DNA of 44,202 nt, taken from Actinomycetota bacterium (GTDB lineage Bacteria; Actinomycetota; Geothermincolia; Geothermincolales; RBG-13-55-18). The DNA is taken from positions 1-44,202 of the forward strand of contig JAQVFR010000030.1 of the NCBI GenBank assembly GCA_028697145.1. Direction: 5' to 3'. Positions 33,945 through 41,744 of this stretch are shown here, piece by piece. How positions within the stretch are numbered: the stretch's first letter is position 1; every line of letters begins with the position of its first letter. Under the pieces are notes generated by a model, which worked only from the letters and a program-made list of their open reading frames with translations, was not told where the DNA came from and ran no database searches. Made by a program: the position numbers and the translations under genes.

Positions 33945-34823
33945 CTAGATGGACTGGAAGACCCGCTTGGGCAGCTTCTTGCGCCACCAGGCGAAGAACT
34001 TCGCCACGCCCAGCCCGGAGCGGGTTGCAAGCCGGGGGAAGAGCCGGCGGTAAAGGTAGAGGACCCTGCTCGGCAGGCCAGGTATGACCAGGAACTCGTT
34101 GTCGATTATCGCGTCGACCACGCGGTTGGCGACCTTGTGCGGAGGTCCTCCGAAAAGCTCCAGGAACCTTTCCACCAGTTTAGCCCCCTTGAAGTGCAGG
34201 GGAAGGTCCTTGATCGTCGATGTCCTGGCCAGGGGGGTCCTGACGTAACCGGGACAGACCAGGGTGACGCCAACGCCGTTGCTCTTCAGATCGTAGTAAA
34301 GGACCTCGGTGAAACCGGTGACCGCGAACTTGCTCGCGCAGTAGGCGGACTGCCCTGGGATGGGGATGATGCCGTCGATGGACCCGATGTTGACGATGTG
34401 GCCGTACCCCCTCTCCGTCATGGAGGGGAGGAAGGTCTCGACCGTGTTGATGGTGCCCATGAGGTTGACGTCGATGATGCGATTGCGCTCGTCGTGGTCG
34501 GTAGCGGAAAAATGGGCGATGAGGGTTATGCCGGCGCAGTTGACCAGTATGTCGGGGCTGAGGCCCTGTGCCTCCAACTCTTCCTTGATCGTGCGGAGGT
34601 CCTCCATGGAGGTCACGTTGGCCTGGAAACCGTGCACCCGGTATCCTTCACCGCGCAATTCCGCCAGGGCCTTGTCCAGGGAGTCCTGGCTGATGTCGAG
34701 GAGGATGACCTCGACCCCCTTGCTCGCCAGCCTGGCAGCTACGGCAAAGCCGATACCGCTTCCTCCCCCCGTAACCAGGGCCCTCTTATCCTTTATGACC
34801 ATCCGCTTTCTCACGGCTCTCAT
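33945..34823 (-). CDS. short-chain dehydrogenase/reductase with C-terminal extension
   Basis: 292 residues, classical SDR. Cofactor motif TGGGSGIG, acidic LLDIS after strand 2 (NAD-preferring), NCAG, catalytic serine in VNIGSIDG, and YCASK. A basic, hydrophobic tail (SRVLYLYRRLFPRLATR, FFAWWRKKLPKRV) suggests membrane association and a lipid substrate. ATG 34823 or the in-frame ATG 34802 may be the start; neither has a strong site. It resembles the SDR at 15880 in type but is not closely similar. Confidence 0.9.
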   Translation of the reverse strand: MRAVRKRMVIKDKRALVTGGGSGIGFAVAARLASKGVEVILLDISQDSLDKALAELRGEGYRVHGFQANVTSMEDLRTIKEELEAQGLSPDILVNCAGITLIAHFSATDHDERNRIIDVNLMGTINTVETFLPSMTERGYGHIVNIGSIDGIIPIPGQSAYCASKFAVTGFTEVLYYDLKSNGVGVTLVCPGYVRTPLARTSTIKDLPLHFKGAKLVERFLELFGGPPHKVANRVVDAIIDNEFLVIPGLPSRVLYLYRRLFPRLATRSGLGVAKFFAWWRKKLPKRVFQSI

Positions 34824-35149
34824 CCCTCAAATCCGTAGCACGCCTGCCGGCGTATCGATATAAAGTCTTATGACCATCCGTTTTACGTCCCCTTCATCCC
34901 TTATACCACACCGGCCTGGCCGCCATGCTGATGGACGACGGGATCGCGGTGCGGGGCTTCCAGGCCCCGGACCCTGGATGCGCGCTGTGACTCGTCCTAA
35001 ACCCATGTTACTTGAAATATGAAATGATTGCAATATGCAATTATCATGGGTAAGGAGGCGTCGCACTCGGCCCGCTCACCGTTCGTTTAAGTTGGCATTT
35101 GCTCTATACTATGAAGCGGAACTGCTACGCGAAAAGGAGGGGATGCGTC
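34824..35149. promoter_or_regulatory. 326-bp divergent control region with AT-rich palindrome
   Basis: Between the SDR and the glycerol-3-phosphate dehydrogenase operon. It holds an AT-rich island (35009-35046) centred on a perfect inverted repeat ATTGCA-ATA-TGCAAT (35027-35041), a plausible operator. TATACT at 35104-35109 is a possible -10 box for the downstream operon. No coding sequence was seen. Confidence 0.45.
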
Positions 35150-36631
35150 ATGCCGTTTCATGAAACCGAGGTACTCATCATCGGCGCCGGCGTGCTCGGG
35201 GCCGCGACCGCCCGCGAACTCTCCAGGTACAAGGTCGACGTAACCGTGGTGGAGAAGGGCGTCGACGTGGGGTGGGGCATCACCAAGGCCAACGTGGGCG
35301 TGGTCTGCCAGGGAAGGGACACCCTGGAGTTCCGCCCCGAATACCACCGCACCCGGTTGTTATGGCGGGCGCTGCCCCTCATGGAGCCGCTGTGCAGGGA
35401 GCTGGAAGTCCCCTTTAAAAAGGTGGGGGCGTACATGATGGTCCGGGACCAGGTGCTCAAGGAGAAGCTGGACAAGCTGGCCAAACGCACCGAGAGCCTC
35501 GGGCTGGGCTCCGACAAGTACTATCCCTTCACCGAACTCAGGGAGCGGGAGCCCTACATCTCCCCGGAGATAAAGGGAGGCCTGCACGACCCCGAGATCG
35601 CCGTGGTCCACCCCGTTTACCTCACGCAGGCCCTCATGGAGAACGCCGTGAGCAACGGGGTGAACCTCATGCTGGAGACGGAGGTGACCGGCATCCAGGC
35701 GGGGCACAGCGAGTTCACCGTGCAGACCGACCACGGGGAGATAAAGGCGCGCTACGTCATCAACGCGGCGGGGGAGTGGGTGGACAGGATCGCGGCCATG
35801 GTCAATGCCGATGACTTCGTCCTCTTCCCCATCAAGGGGTACGTGGGCGTCCTGGACAGGAACTGTTCGCAGCTGGCGGGAAGCCTGCTGGCGGTGCTGC
35901 CCGAGGAGCCGGGGGACATGAACATCGTGGTGCCCACGGTGGAGGGGAACCTGCTCTTCGGCATCCAGCTGCAGATAAACCGCCGCCACGACCGCTCCAC
36001 CACCGAGCACATGGCCCGGCTGGCGCTGGCCAACGCGCGCAAGCTCATCCCGGAGATATCCGAGAAGGACGTCATCAACTCCTTCTGCGGCTTCCTCATG
36101 TTCCGCAACTTCGAGATCGGCTGGCACGAGTGCGAGGTGGCCATGTCCGCGCGGGTGCCGCGCTTCGTCAACATGACCATCGGCTATCCCGGCGTGAGCG
36201 CCAGTCCCGGCGCGGCCCTGGAGGTGGTGGAGATCATGCAGGCCGACGGCTTGAAGCTCGAGCCGGACCCCAAGTTCAATCCCCACCGCAAGGATATCCC
36301 CGACTTCAGCGTGCTCACCGAGAAGGAGCGGAAGGCCCTGGTCAGGAAGGACCCCCGCTACGGCCACGTGGTCTGCCGCTGCGAGACGGTTACCGAGGGG
36401 GAGATAGTGGAGGCGGTAAGGCGGGGCGCCACCACCCTGGACGGGGTCAAGTTCAGGGTGCGCCCCGGGACCGGTCGCTGCCAGGGCGGGTTCTGCGGCC
36501 CCCGCGTATCCCGCATCATCGCCCGGGAGCTGGGCATACCCGAGACAGAGGTCACGAAGGCGGGCGGGGGCTCGCCGCAGGTGCCCCTGCGAACCAAGCA
36601 GCTCCTGGAGGAAGGAGGCGGAGATGGCTAA
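35150..36631 (+). CDS. GlpA-like FAD-dependent dehydrogenase with BFD-type [2Fe-2S] domain
   Basis: 493 residues. An N-terminal FAD-binding fold (EVLIIGAGVLGAATARELS) belongs to a DAO-type oxidoreductase (to about residue 360), followed by a C-terminal BFD-like iron-sulfur domain with CRCET and CQGGFC cysteines. This architecture matches anaerobic glycerol-3-phosphate dehydrogenase subunit A, which gives dihydroxyacetone phosphate and passes electrons onward. ATG 35150 follows AAAAGGAGGGGATGCGTC; an open frame back to 35099 lacks a site. It overlaps the next gene by 8 bp, and with the two after it forms the three-component enzyme known from Firmicutes and Thermotogae. 2-hydroxyacid substrates are an alternative. 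Confidence 0.85.
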   Translation: MPFHETEVLIIGAGVLGAATARELSRYKVDVTVVEKGVDVGWGITKANVGVVCQGRDTLEFRPEYHRTRLLWRALPLMEPLCRELEVPFKKVGAYMMVRDQVLKEKLDKLAKRTESLGLGSDKYYPFTELREREPYISPEIKGGLHDPEIAVVHPVYLTQALMENAVSNGVNLMLETEVTGIQAGHSEFTVQTDHGEIKARYVINAAGEWVDRIAAMVNADDFVLFPIKGYVGVLDRNCSQLAGSLLAVLPEEPGDMNIVVPTVEGNLLFGIQLQINRRHDRSTTEHMARLALANARKLIPEISEKDVINSFCGFLMFRNFEIGWHECEVAMSARVPRFVNMTIGYPGVSASPGAALEVVEIMQADGLKLEPDPKFNPHRKDIPDFSVLTEKERKALVRKDPRYGHVVCRCETVTEGEIVEAVRRGATTLDGVKFRVRPGTGRCQGGFCGPRVSRIIARELGIPETEVTKAGGGSPQVPLRTKQLLEEGGGDG

Positions 36632-37877
36632 CAAGGTCGACGTCGCCGTGATCGGGGCGGGGCCGGCGGGCCTGGCCGCGGCCATCGCCGCCCGCGAGCA
36701 GGGCGCGGAGAAAGTGCTGATCATCGAGAGGGCCGAGCAGTTGGGAGGCCTGCTCCCGCAGTGCATCCACAACGGCTTCGGGCTCGAATATTTCGAGCGG
36801 GACATGACCGGGCCGGAATACGAGAAGGCCTTCGTAGAAAGGGCGATGGGCCTTGGGGTGGAGACGCAGCTCGAGACCATGGTCATCGACCTGGACGGGG
36901 AACGGGGAATAACCGCCGTGAGCCGCAAGCACGGCTACATGAAGTTCAAGCCCGGCGCCGTGGTGCTGGCCATGGGCTGCCGGGAGAGGTCGCGGGGGGC
37001 GGTCGGGATCCCCGGCACCAGGCCGGCCGGCGTGCTCACCGCGGGCACCTGCCAGCGGTTCGTGAATATCGAGGGCTATATGCCGGGCTCGCGCTACGTG
37101 GTGCTGGGCTCCGGCGACATCGGCATGATCATGGCCCGCCGCCTTACCCTGGAGGGCGCGAAGGTGGAGGCGGTGGTGGAGATCATGCCATGGCCGGGTG
37201 GGCTCATCCGCAACGAGGTGCAGTGCCTGCACGACTTCGGCATACCCCTGCTGCTGGAGCACACCGTCTCCTTCGTCCACGGGGAGAAGAGGGTGGAGGG
37301 AGTCTCGGTGTGCAGGGTGGACGCCGAGCGGCGCCCCATCGGCGGCAGCGAGAGGTTCATCCCCTGCGACTGTCTGCTCATCTCCGCCGGGCTCATCCCC
37401 GAGAACGAGCTCTCCAGGAGGGCGGGCGTCGAGCTCGACCCCGTGACCGGCGGGCCCGTGGTCGACGAGAGCAGGCAGACCAGCGTCCCCGGCGTCTTCG
37501 CCGGCGGCAACGTGGTGCAGGTGCACGACCTCGTGGACTGGGTGAGCCGGGAGGCGGAGCTGGCCGGCCGCTCGGCAGCTGCCTTCGCCGACAAGGGCAG
37601 GCTGAAGCCCGCTGGCGGGGTGAAGGTGGTCCCCGGCGAGAGCATCAGGTACGTCGTCCCCCATACCATCTCGGGCAGGGAGGACGTATCCCTGCATATG
37701 CGGGTCACGCGGCCCGGCCTCAAGGCGACGGTGAAGGTGGGGGGCGTCGCGAGCAAGAGGTTCCGCTCCGTGCGCCCCAGCGAGATGATCGTAATCGACC
37801 TCAAGGGCGACGCGCTCAAGGAGGCCGGGACCGGCGGGGAGCTGACCGTGGACTGCCGGATGAAGGAGGGTGATTGA
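36624..37877 (+). CDS. FAD/NAD(P)-dependent oxidoreductase of the glycerol-3-phosphate dehydrogenase operon
   Basis: 417 residues of the pyridine-nucleotide-disulfide oxidoreductase fold. FAD motif AVIGAGPAGLAAAIAA at the N-terminus, a second dinucleotide site YVVLGSGDIGMIMAR near residue 155, and the C-terminal FAD contact TSVPGVFAGGNVVQVHDL. GCRERSRG and TAGTCQRFVN are typical of the subunit paired with GlpA/DUF1667. It likely moves electrons between the dehydrogenase subunit and NAD or another acceptor. It starts inside the preceding gene and is translationally coupled. Confidence 0.87.
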   Translation: MANKVDVAVIGAGPAGLAAAIAAREQGAEKVLIIERAEQLGGLLPQCIHNGFGLEYFERDMTGPEYEKAFVERAMGLGVETQLETMVIDLDGERGITAVSRKHGYMKFKPGAVVLAMGCRERSRGAVGIPGTRPAGVLTAGTCQRFVNIEGYMPGSRYVVLGSGDIGMIMARRLTLEGAKVEAVVEIMPWPGGLIRNEVQCLHDFGIPLLLEHTVSFVHGEKRVEGVSVCRVDAERRPIGGSERFIPCDCLLISAGLIPENELSRRAGVELDPVTGGPVVDESRQTSVPGVFAGGNVVQVHDLVDWVSREAELAGRSAAAFADKGRLKPAGGVKVVPGESIRYVVPHTISGREDVSLHMRVTRPGLKATVKVGGVASKRFRSVRPSEMIVIDLKGDALKEAGTGGELTVDCRMKEGD

Positions 37878-37878
37878 G

Positions 37879-38262
37879 ATGGAGGCGCGGGAGACGGTTA
37901 TCTGCATCGGCTGCCCCCTGGGATGCCGCGTGACCGTGCTTCAGGACAAAAAGGGGAACGTGACCGGCTTCAAGGGAGCGGACTGCAAGCAGGGCCAGAA
38001 ATACGTCCTGGATGAGCTGAAAAACCCCGTGCGCACCCTGACCGCCACCGTGCGCACGGGGGACGAGGGCTACCCCCTGCTGCCGGTGCGCACCTCGCGT
38101 CCCGTGCTCAAGGTTCTCATGAGGCCCATCATGCGGGAGACCGCGAAGGTGACGGCCAGGCCGCCGGTGAAGGCGGGGGACGTCATCGTGAAGAACGTAG
38201 CGAAGTCGAGGGCGGACATCATCGCCACCGCGGACTGGCCCGGACCCGGGGGGGAGGGATAG
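37879..38262 (+). CDS. DUF1667 protein, cysteine-motif subunit
   Basis: 127 residues. The N-terminus carries C9-x2-C12-x3-C16 and C36, an arrangement like the 4Fe-4S site at the head of molybdopterin oxidoreductases. The rest (YPLLPVRTSRPVLKVLM, AGDVIVKNVA) is the conserved DUF1667 region. In Firmicutes-type operons this protein is the third partner of GlpA-like dehydrogenase. ATG 37879 has AAGGAGG 9 bases upstream; a GTG at 37870 immediately follows that site and is less likely. The site itself overlaps the end of the previous gene. Confidence 0.88.
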   Translation: MEARETVICIGCPLGCRVTVLQDKKGNVTGFKGADCKQGQKYVLDELKNPVRTLTATVRTGDEGYPLLPVRTSRPVLKVLMRPIMRETAKVTARPPVKAGDVIVKNVAKSRADIIATADWPGPGGEG

Positions 38263-38264
38263 AC

Positions 38265-39149
38265 ATGGCCAACGGCAACGAGATAGACGTAGTCACCCTT
38301 TACCTCGCGCGCAAGGGCCTGCAGGCGGCCGAGCACGTGGCGGCCGACCTCATCGGCTGGTCCTGCAGCATCGTGGTGGTGGACAAGGCCGGGGCGGTGA
38401 TCGCGGGACACCGCATGGAGGGAGCGCCTCCCGCGACCTTCGACATCGGGGTGGAGAAGGCCTGGACCGCGGCCACCTTCACCGCTCCAACCCTCATGCT
38501 GGGCCGCATGACCGATCCCCGCACCGCGGTGATGCCCCTTGACCAACTGCCACTCGGCCACCATGGCATGGGGCTGCAGTTCAAGCACAAGGGCAGGCTC
38601 ACCACCATCATGGGGGGAGTCCCCATCCGGGACAAGGACATGGTGGTGATCGGCGGCGTGGGGACCAGCGGCACCCCCTCAGCCCTGGATGACAACACCG
38701 TGAGCCAGCGCTGCTGGTCCGCCATGTACGACGCCGAGGACCCACCGCTGCAAAGCCGGCTGGACGCTTACGTCAAGGTGGTCGAGAGGGCCATGGACAA
38801 GGCGGAGGAGCTGGGCCTCGCGGTGAGCGTGTGCCTGAGCGACGCCGAGGGCTGGCCCAGGGTGCTCTACCGCATGGACGGGGCGCCTTACCCCACCGCG
38901 GAGCTGGCCCGCGACAAGGCCTGGACGGCGGCCGCTTTCCGCGTGCCCAGCTCGGACATCACCGGATACGGGGTCAAAGGTTTTCCCGGCCTGGGCATAC
39001 CCGCCGGAGGGTGGAACGAACGCGCCTGTTCCATACCAGGCGGCCTGCCCATCTTCGACGCGGAAGGGGAGTTGGCGGGCTCCATCGGGGTGGCGGGCGG
39101 GACCACCGCCCAGGACGTACGCATAGCCAAAACCGCCACGACTGTATAA
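38265..39149 (+). CDS. tandem GlcG/HbpS-like domain protein
   Basis: 294 residues with two copies of the GlcG/HbpS fold, which is usually a single domain of 130-150 residues. Copy 1 shows SIVVVDKAGAVIAGHRMEG, DIGVEKAWTAATF and GGVPIRD...VIGGVGTSG. Copy 2 shows SVCLSDAEGWPRVLYRMDG, ELARDKAWTAAAF and GGLPIFD...SIGVAGGT. HbpS binds haem and senses redox state in Streptomyces, and GlcG occurs in glycolate operons; the role here is unknown. It follows the DUF1667 gene by 2 bp, so it is the fourth gene of the operon. A TATAAT overlaps its stop codon (39145-39150). Confidence 0.87.
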   Translation: MANGNEIDVVTLYLARKGLQAAEHVAADLIGWSCSIVVVDKAGAVIAGHRMEGAPPATFDIGVEKAWTAATFTAPTLMLGRMTDPRTAVMPLDQLPLGHHGMGLQFKHKGRLTTIMGGVPIRDKDMVVIGGVGTSGTPSALDDNTVSQRCWSAMYDAEDPPLQSRLDAYVKVVERAMDKAEELGLAVSVCLSDAEGWPRVLYRMDGAPYPTAELARDKAWTAAAFRVPSSDITGYGVKGFPGLGIPAGGWNERACSIPGGLPIFDAEGELAGSIGVAGGTTAQDVRIAKTATTV

Positions 39150-39224
39150 TAGCGGTGAGCCGTTCGCATCGCAGATGTACGTATAGGTTATCGAGAGAGT
39201 GCTGGGTGCATGGACGGACAAGCC

Positions 39225-39570
39225 CCCGTCTGCGCTACCATCAGCCCGAGAACTACCGGGTCGGTCGCCGTGAGTCCGCGAGCGGGACCGTTACCCGGAG
39301 GCTCGGGCCGGAAGAAAACCCGTCTGCGCTGCCACTGGCCCGGGAACCGGGGGTCGGTCCGAAGCGACCTTCGCGAGCAGTATAAGCGAGAGAGAGAATC
39401 ACGTCGGCTCTGTAAGCCCTGCGAGTGCGGAGCGAGGACCGTTACCACCGGGCACGGGCCCGATATGCAGGGGCCGTTACCCCCGGGCACGGGCCCGATC
39501 TGCGATGGGCCGTTACCCCCGGGCACGGGCCCGATCTGCGATGGGCCGTTACCCGGAGGCTCGGGCCGGT
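39225..39570. repeat. non-coding island of nested direct repeats
   Basis: A 448-bp gap between genes (39150-39597) is filled by several repeat layers. CCGTTAC recurs at 39439, 39474, 39510 and 39546 (period 35-36 bp), with full units such as GGGCACGGGCCCGATCTGCG. A 24-bp sequence starting CCGTTACCCGGAGGCTCGGG occurs at 39288 and 39546. A longer degenerate unit starting CCGTCTGCGCT occurs at 39226 and 39319 (93 bp apart). All units are GC-rich and self-complementary (CCCGGG, CGGGCCCG). Frames on both strands are open but show only repeat-derived Pro/Gly composition. Confidence 0.85.
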
Positions 39571-39597
39571 AATGCACCTGGAGCTAGGAGGGATACC

Positions 39598-40557
39598 ATG
39601 AAAGTCATCGACTGCCTATGCAACCTTCCGACCACCGAGGCCATCATCGACCAGATCACGGGCCTTCCTCCGCAGATGTCGGATTACCTCCGCAGGATAT
39701 ATGGTCCCCGCATAGCGCCCATGCTGGGGCTGACTCCCGAGGAACTGGCGCAAGCCAAGGAGGAGATGAGCGAGGAGGGCCTTTACCGCTTCCTCGAGCC
39801 GCGGGTCGAACCCATGGCTATGAGCGAGGAGCGTTTCCTGGACATGCTCGACGATTGGGGCGTAGAGCTGGCGGTGCTATACAACATGGACGAGGAGACG
39901 GTGGCGGGAGTGAAGGGGCTCTCCAACGATTACTTCGCGGAGGTGGTGAACCGCCACCCGGAGCGCCTTCGCTGCTTCGCGGGCATCGACCCCCACAAGG
40001 GCATGGACGCCGTGCGCGAGGTGGAGCGCTGCGTCAGGGAGCTGGGGCTGCACGGGGTGGCCATGCGCCCCTTCATGCAGCAGATTCCGGCCGACCACCG
40101 CAAGTTCTACCCCATATACGCCAAGTGCGTGGAGCTGGGTGTGCCGGTGTGGCTGCACCAGTCCGTGAGCTTCGCCAGCCTGCCCATGTTCCTGGAGCAC
40201 CCCTCATACCTCGACCAGGTGGCACTGGATTTTCCCGAGCTAAAGGTTATCGCGGGACACGGCGGCTGGCCCTGGACGGCGGAACTGGTGGCGGTGGCCT
40301 GGCGACACCCCAACGTGTTTATCGACTTCGCCTCCATGCGTCCCCGCTACGTGGGAAGGCACAATACCGGCTGGGAGCCGCTGGTGGAATATGGCAACAG
40401 CATCCTCGCGGACCGCATACTCTTCGGCTCGACCTGGATCTTCATGGGCATGAGCGTGCCGGAGATGGTGGAGGAAATAAGCCAGATGCCCCTGAAGGAG
40501 GGGATCCTGGAGAAATGGCTCTACGGCAACGCGGCACGCCTACTCGGACTACAGTAA
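39598..40557 (+). CDS. amidohydrolase-2 family protein lacking the metal ligands
   Basis: 319 residues. TIM-barrel fold is recognisable from CFAGIDPHKG, GLHGVAMRPF, VWLHQSVSF, IAGHGGWPW and the closing ILFGSTW. The N-terminal metal motif DxHxH is replaced by DCLCN, and the terminal GSDxP aspartate by Thr (GSTW), so two of the usual active-site elements are missing while barrel histidines (LHQ, GHGG) remain. It may be a non-hydrolytic or structural relative, or use cysteines for another metal. The start ATG follows AGGAGGGATACC. It precedes the CoA-transferase pair with a stem-loop between. Confidence 0.85.
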   Translation: MKVIDCLCNLPTTEAIIDQITGLPPQMSDYLRRIYGPRIAPMLGLTPEELAQAKEEMSEEGLYRFLEPRVEPMAMSEERFLDMLDDWGVELAVLYNMDEETVAGVKGLSNDYFAEVVNRHPERLRCFAGIDPHKGMDAVREVERCVRELGLHGVAMRPFMQQIPADHRKFYPIYAKCVELGVPVWLHQSVSFASLPMFLEHPSYLDQVALDFPELKVIAGHGGWPWTAELVAVAWRHPNVFIDFASMRPRYVGRHNTGWEPLVEYGNSILADRILFGSTWIFMGMSVPEMVEEISQMPLKEGILEKWLYGNAARLLGLQ

Positions 40558-40562
40558 TACTC

Positions 40563-40600
40563 CCGGACGTTTGCATCGCGAAAGCGATTGCGACATCCGG
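40563..40600 (+). terminator. long stem-loop with GAAA tetraloop
   Basis: Arms 40563-40579 and 40584-40600 pair at 12 of 17 positions (perfect at CCGGA/TCCGG and ATCGC/GCGAT) around a GAAA loop. It begins 5 bases after the amidohydrolase stop. No U-tract follows, so it may be an RNA-stability or regulatory hairpin rather than a terminator. Confidence 0.5.
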
Positions 40601-40669
40601 AGGATGGCGCAACAGTGCCTGTGCCTTAACCCTTCCGAGCGTTTAGGCCTGGCACGTGTACGTACTCTT
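40571..40669 (+). repeat. two-copy intergenic module, copy 2 (upstream of CoA-transferase genes)
   Basis: GCATCGCGAAAGCGATTGCG (40573-40592), GGCGCAACAGTGCC (40606-40619) and GCCTGGCACGTGTAC (40647-40661) match the module at 29961-30143 in order and orientation. It ends 17 bases before the start codon of the CoA-transferase alpha gene. Confidence 0.7.
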
Positions 40670-40685
40670 AATGAGGAGGTAGGGG

Positions 40686-41744
40686 ATGTTAACCAAGTAC
40701 ATGCAAGAAGACAAGCGCATGACGGCGAAGGAGGCGGTGGAGCGCTTCGTGGGCGATGGCGATTCGCTGGTCATCGGCAACTGCCTCTACGCCACGCCCT
40801 ATGCCCTGCTGCACGAGGTGATCAGGCAGGGAAGGAAAGACCTCACCGTCTTCCAGCAGGGCGGCATCGACGAGATCGACCAGCTGATCCTGGGGGGGTG
40901 CGTGAGCAGGCTTCTCATCGCCTACAACTTCCGCATAGCGGGGGAGCGCATGGAGACGGTGCTGGAGAGGGCTCTGCGCCGCGGCGAGGTGGAGATAGAG
41001 GACTACTCCAACTACACCCTGCTGGCCATGCTCCAGGCGGGGGCCATGGGCTATCCCTTCCTGCCGGTGATGTCCGGCATCCGCGAGACTGACGTCTGCA
41101 GGGTGGAGCGCTTCTGCGCGGGCCAGAAGTTCGACGAGGTGGAATGCCCCTTCACGGGGGAGAGGGTGGCGGTGGTGAGGGGGCGCAACCCGGACGTGGC
41201 CGTGGTGCACGTGCAGAGGGCGGACAAGTACGGCAACGCCCAGCTGTGGGGGGCCCTCATCAACACCAAGTGGGCCTGCCTGGCCTCCAGCAGGGTCATC
41301 GTGTCCTGCGAGGAGGTCGTCGACTCTGAGGTCATACGCAGGTCGCCGCATCTCACGGTGGTCCCGGGCTTCCGCGTCTGCGCGGTGGTGGAGGAGCCGT
41401 GGGGGGCCCATCCCTCCGAGCTCCTCGGCTTCTACGACTACGACATGATCTACCGCAGCCTGCTCTTCATGCAGACCATGAGCGAGGAGGGGGGCAAGGC
41501 GTTCATGGACGAATGGGTCTACGGGGTGGCGGACCGCAGGGAATACCTGCAGCACTACGCGGACCGCTTCGGGCTGAGGTATCTCAACGAACTCAAGGCC
41601 AGGCCCTACCTCAGCGTCCCCGCCGACTACGGCGCCACCTGGAGGCGCGCCTGGGACGAGAACGACGTGAGCTTCAACTTCCAGATGACCCGCGGAGAAT
41701 TCCTCCAGGCCCTAGAGGAGAAAGGAGGATTCGTAAGTGGTTAA
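40686..41744 (+). CDS. CoA-transferase family I alpha subunit (GctA/IpdA-like)
   Basis: 352 residues. N-terminal pattern of the glutaconate CoA-transferase alpha family: MTAKEAVERFVGDGDSLVIG, LTVFQQGGIDEIDQLI, EIEDYSNYTLLAMLQAGAMG, YPFLPVMSG, then VHVQRADKYGNAQLWG and VIVSCEEVVDSEVI. Family members move CoA between carboxylates; the IpdAB branch instead hydrolyses a steroid ring-cleavage intermediate. Which applies here is not settled. GAGGAGGTAGGGG precedes the ATG. The beta gene overlaps the last 8 bases, so the subunits are coupled. Confidence 0.88.
   Translation: MLTKYMQEDKRMTAKEAVERFVGDGDSLVIGNCLYATPYALLHEVIRQGRKDLTVFQQGGIDEIDQLILGGCVSRLLIAYNFRIAGERMETVLERALRRGEVEIEDYSNYTLLAMLQAGAMGYPFLPVMSGIRETDVCRVERFCAGQKFDEVECPFTGERVAVVRGRNPDVAVVHVQRADKYGNAQLWGALINTKWACLASSRVIVSCEEVVDSEVIRRSPHLTVVPGFRVCAVVEEPWGAHPSELLGFYDYDMIYRSLLFMQTMSEEGGKAFMDEWVYGVADRREYLQHYADRFGLRYLNELKARPYLSVPADYGATWRRAWDENDVSFNFQMTRGEFLQALEEKGGFVSG

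Noticed and set aside
39439-39570. CRISPR array
   Set aside because: Period of 35-36 bp is fully taken up by the repeated sequence itself; there are no unique spacers and no cas genes.
39188-39577. Proline/glycine-rich proteins on either strand of the repeat island
   Set aside because: All frames are open because of the GC-rich repeat unit; there is no separate ribosome site, and the composition follows the repeats.
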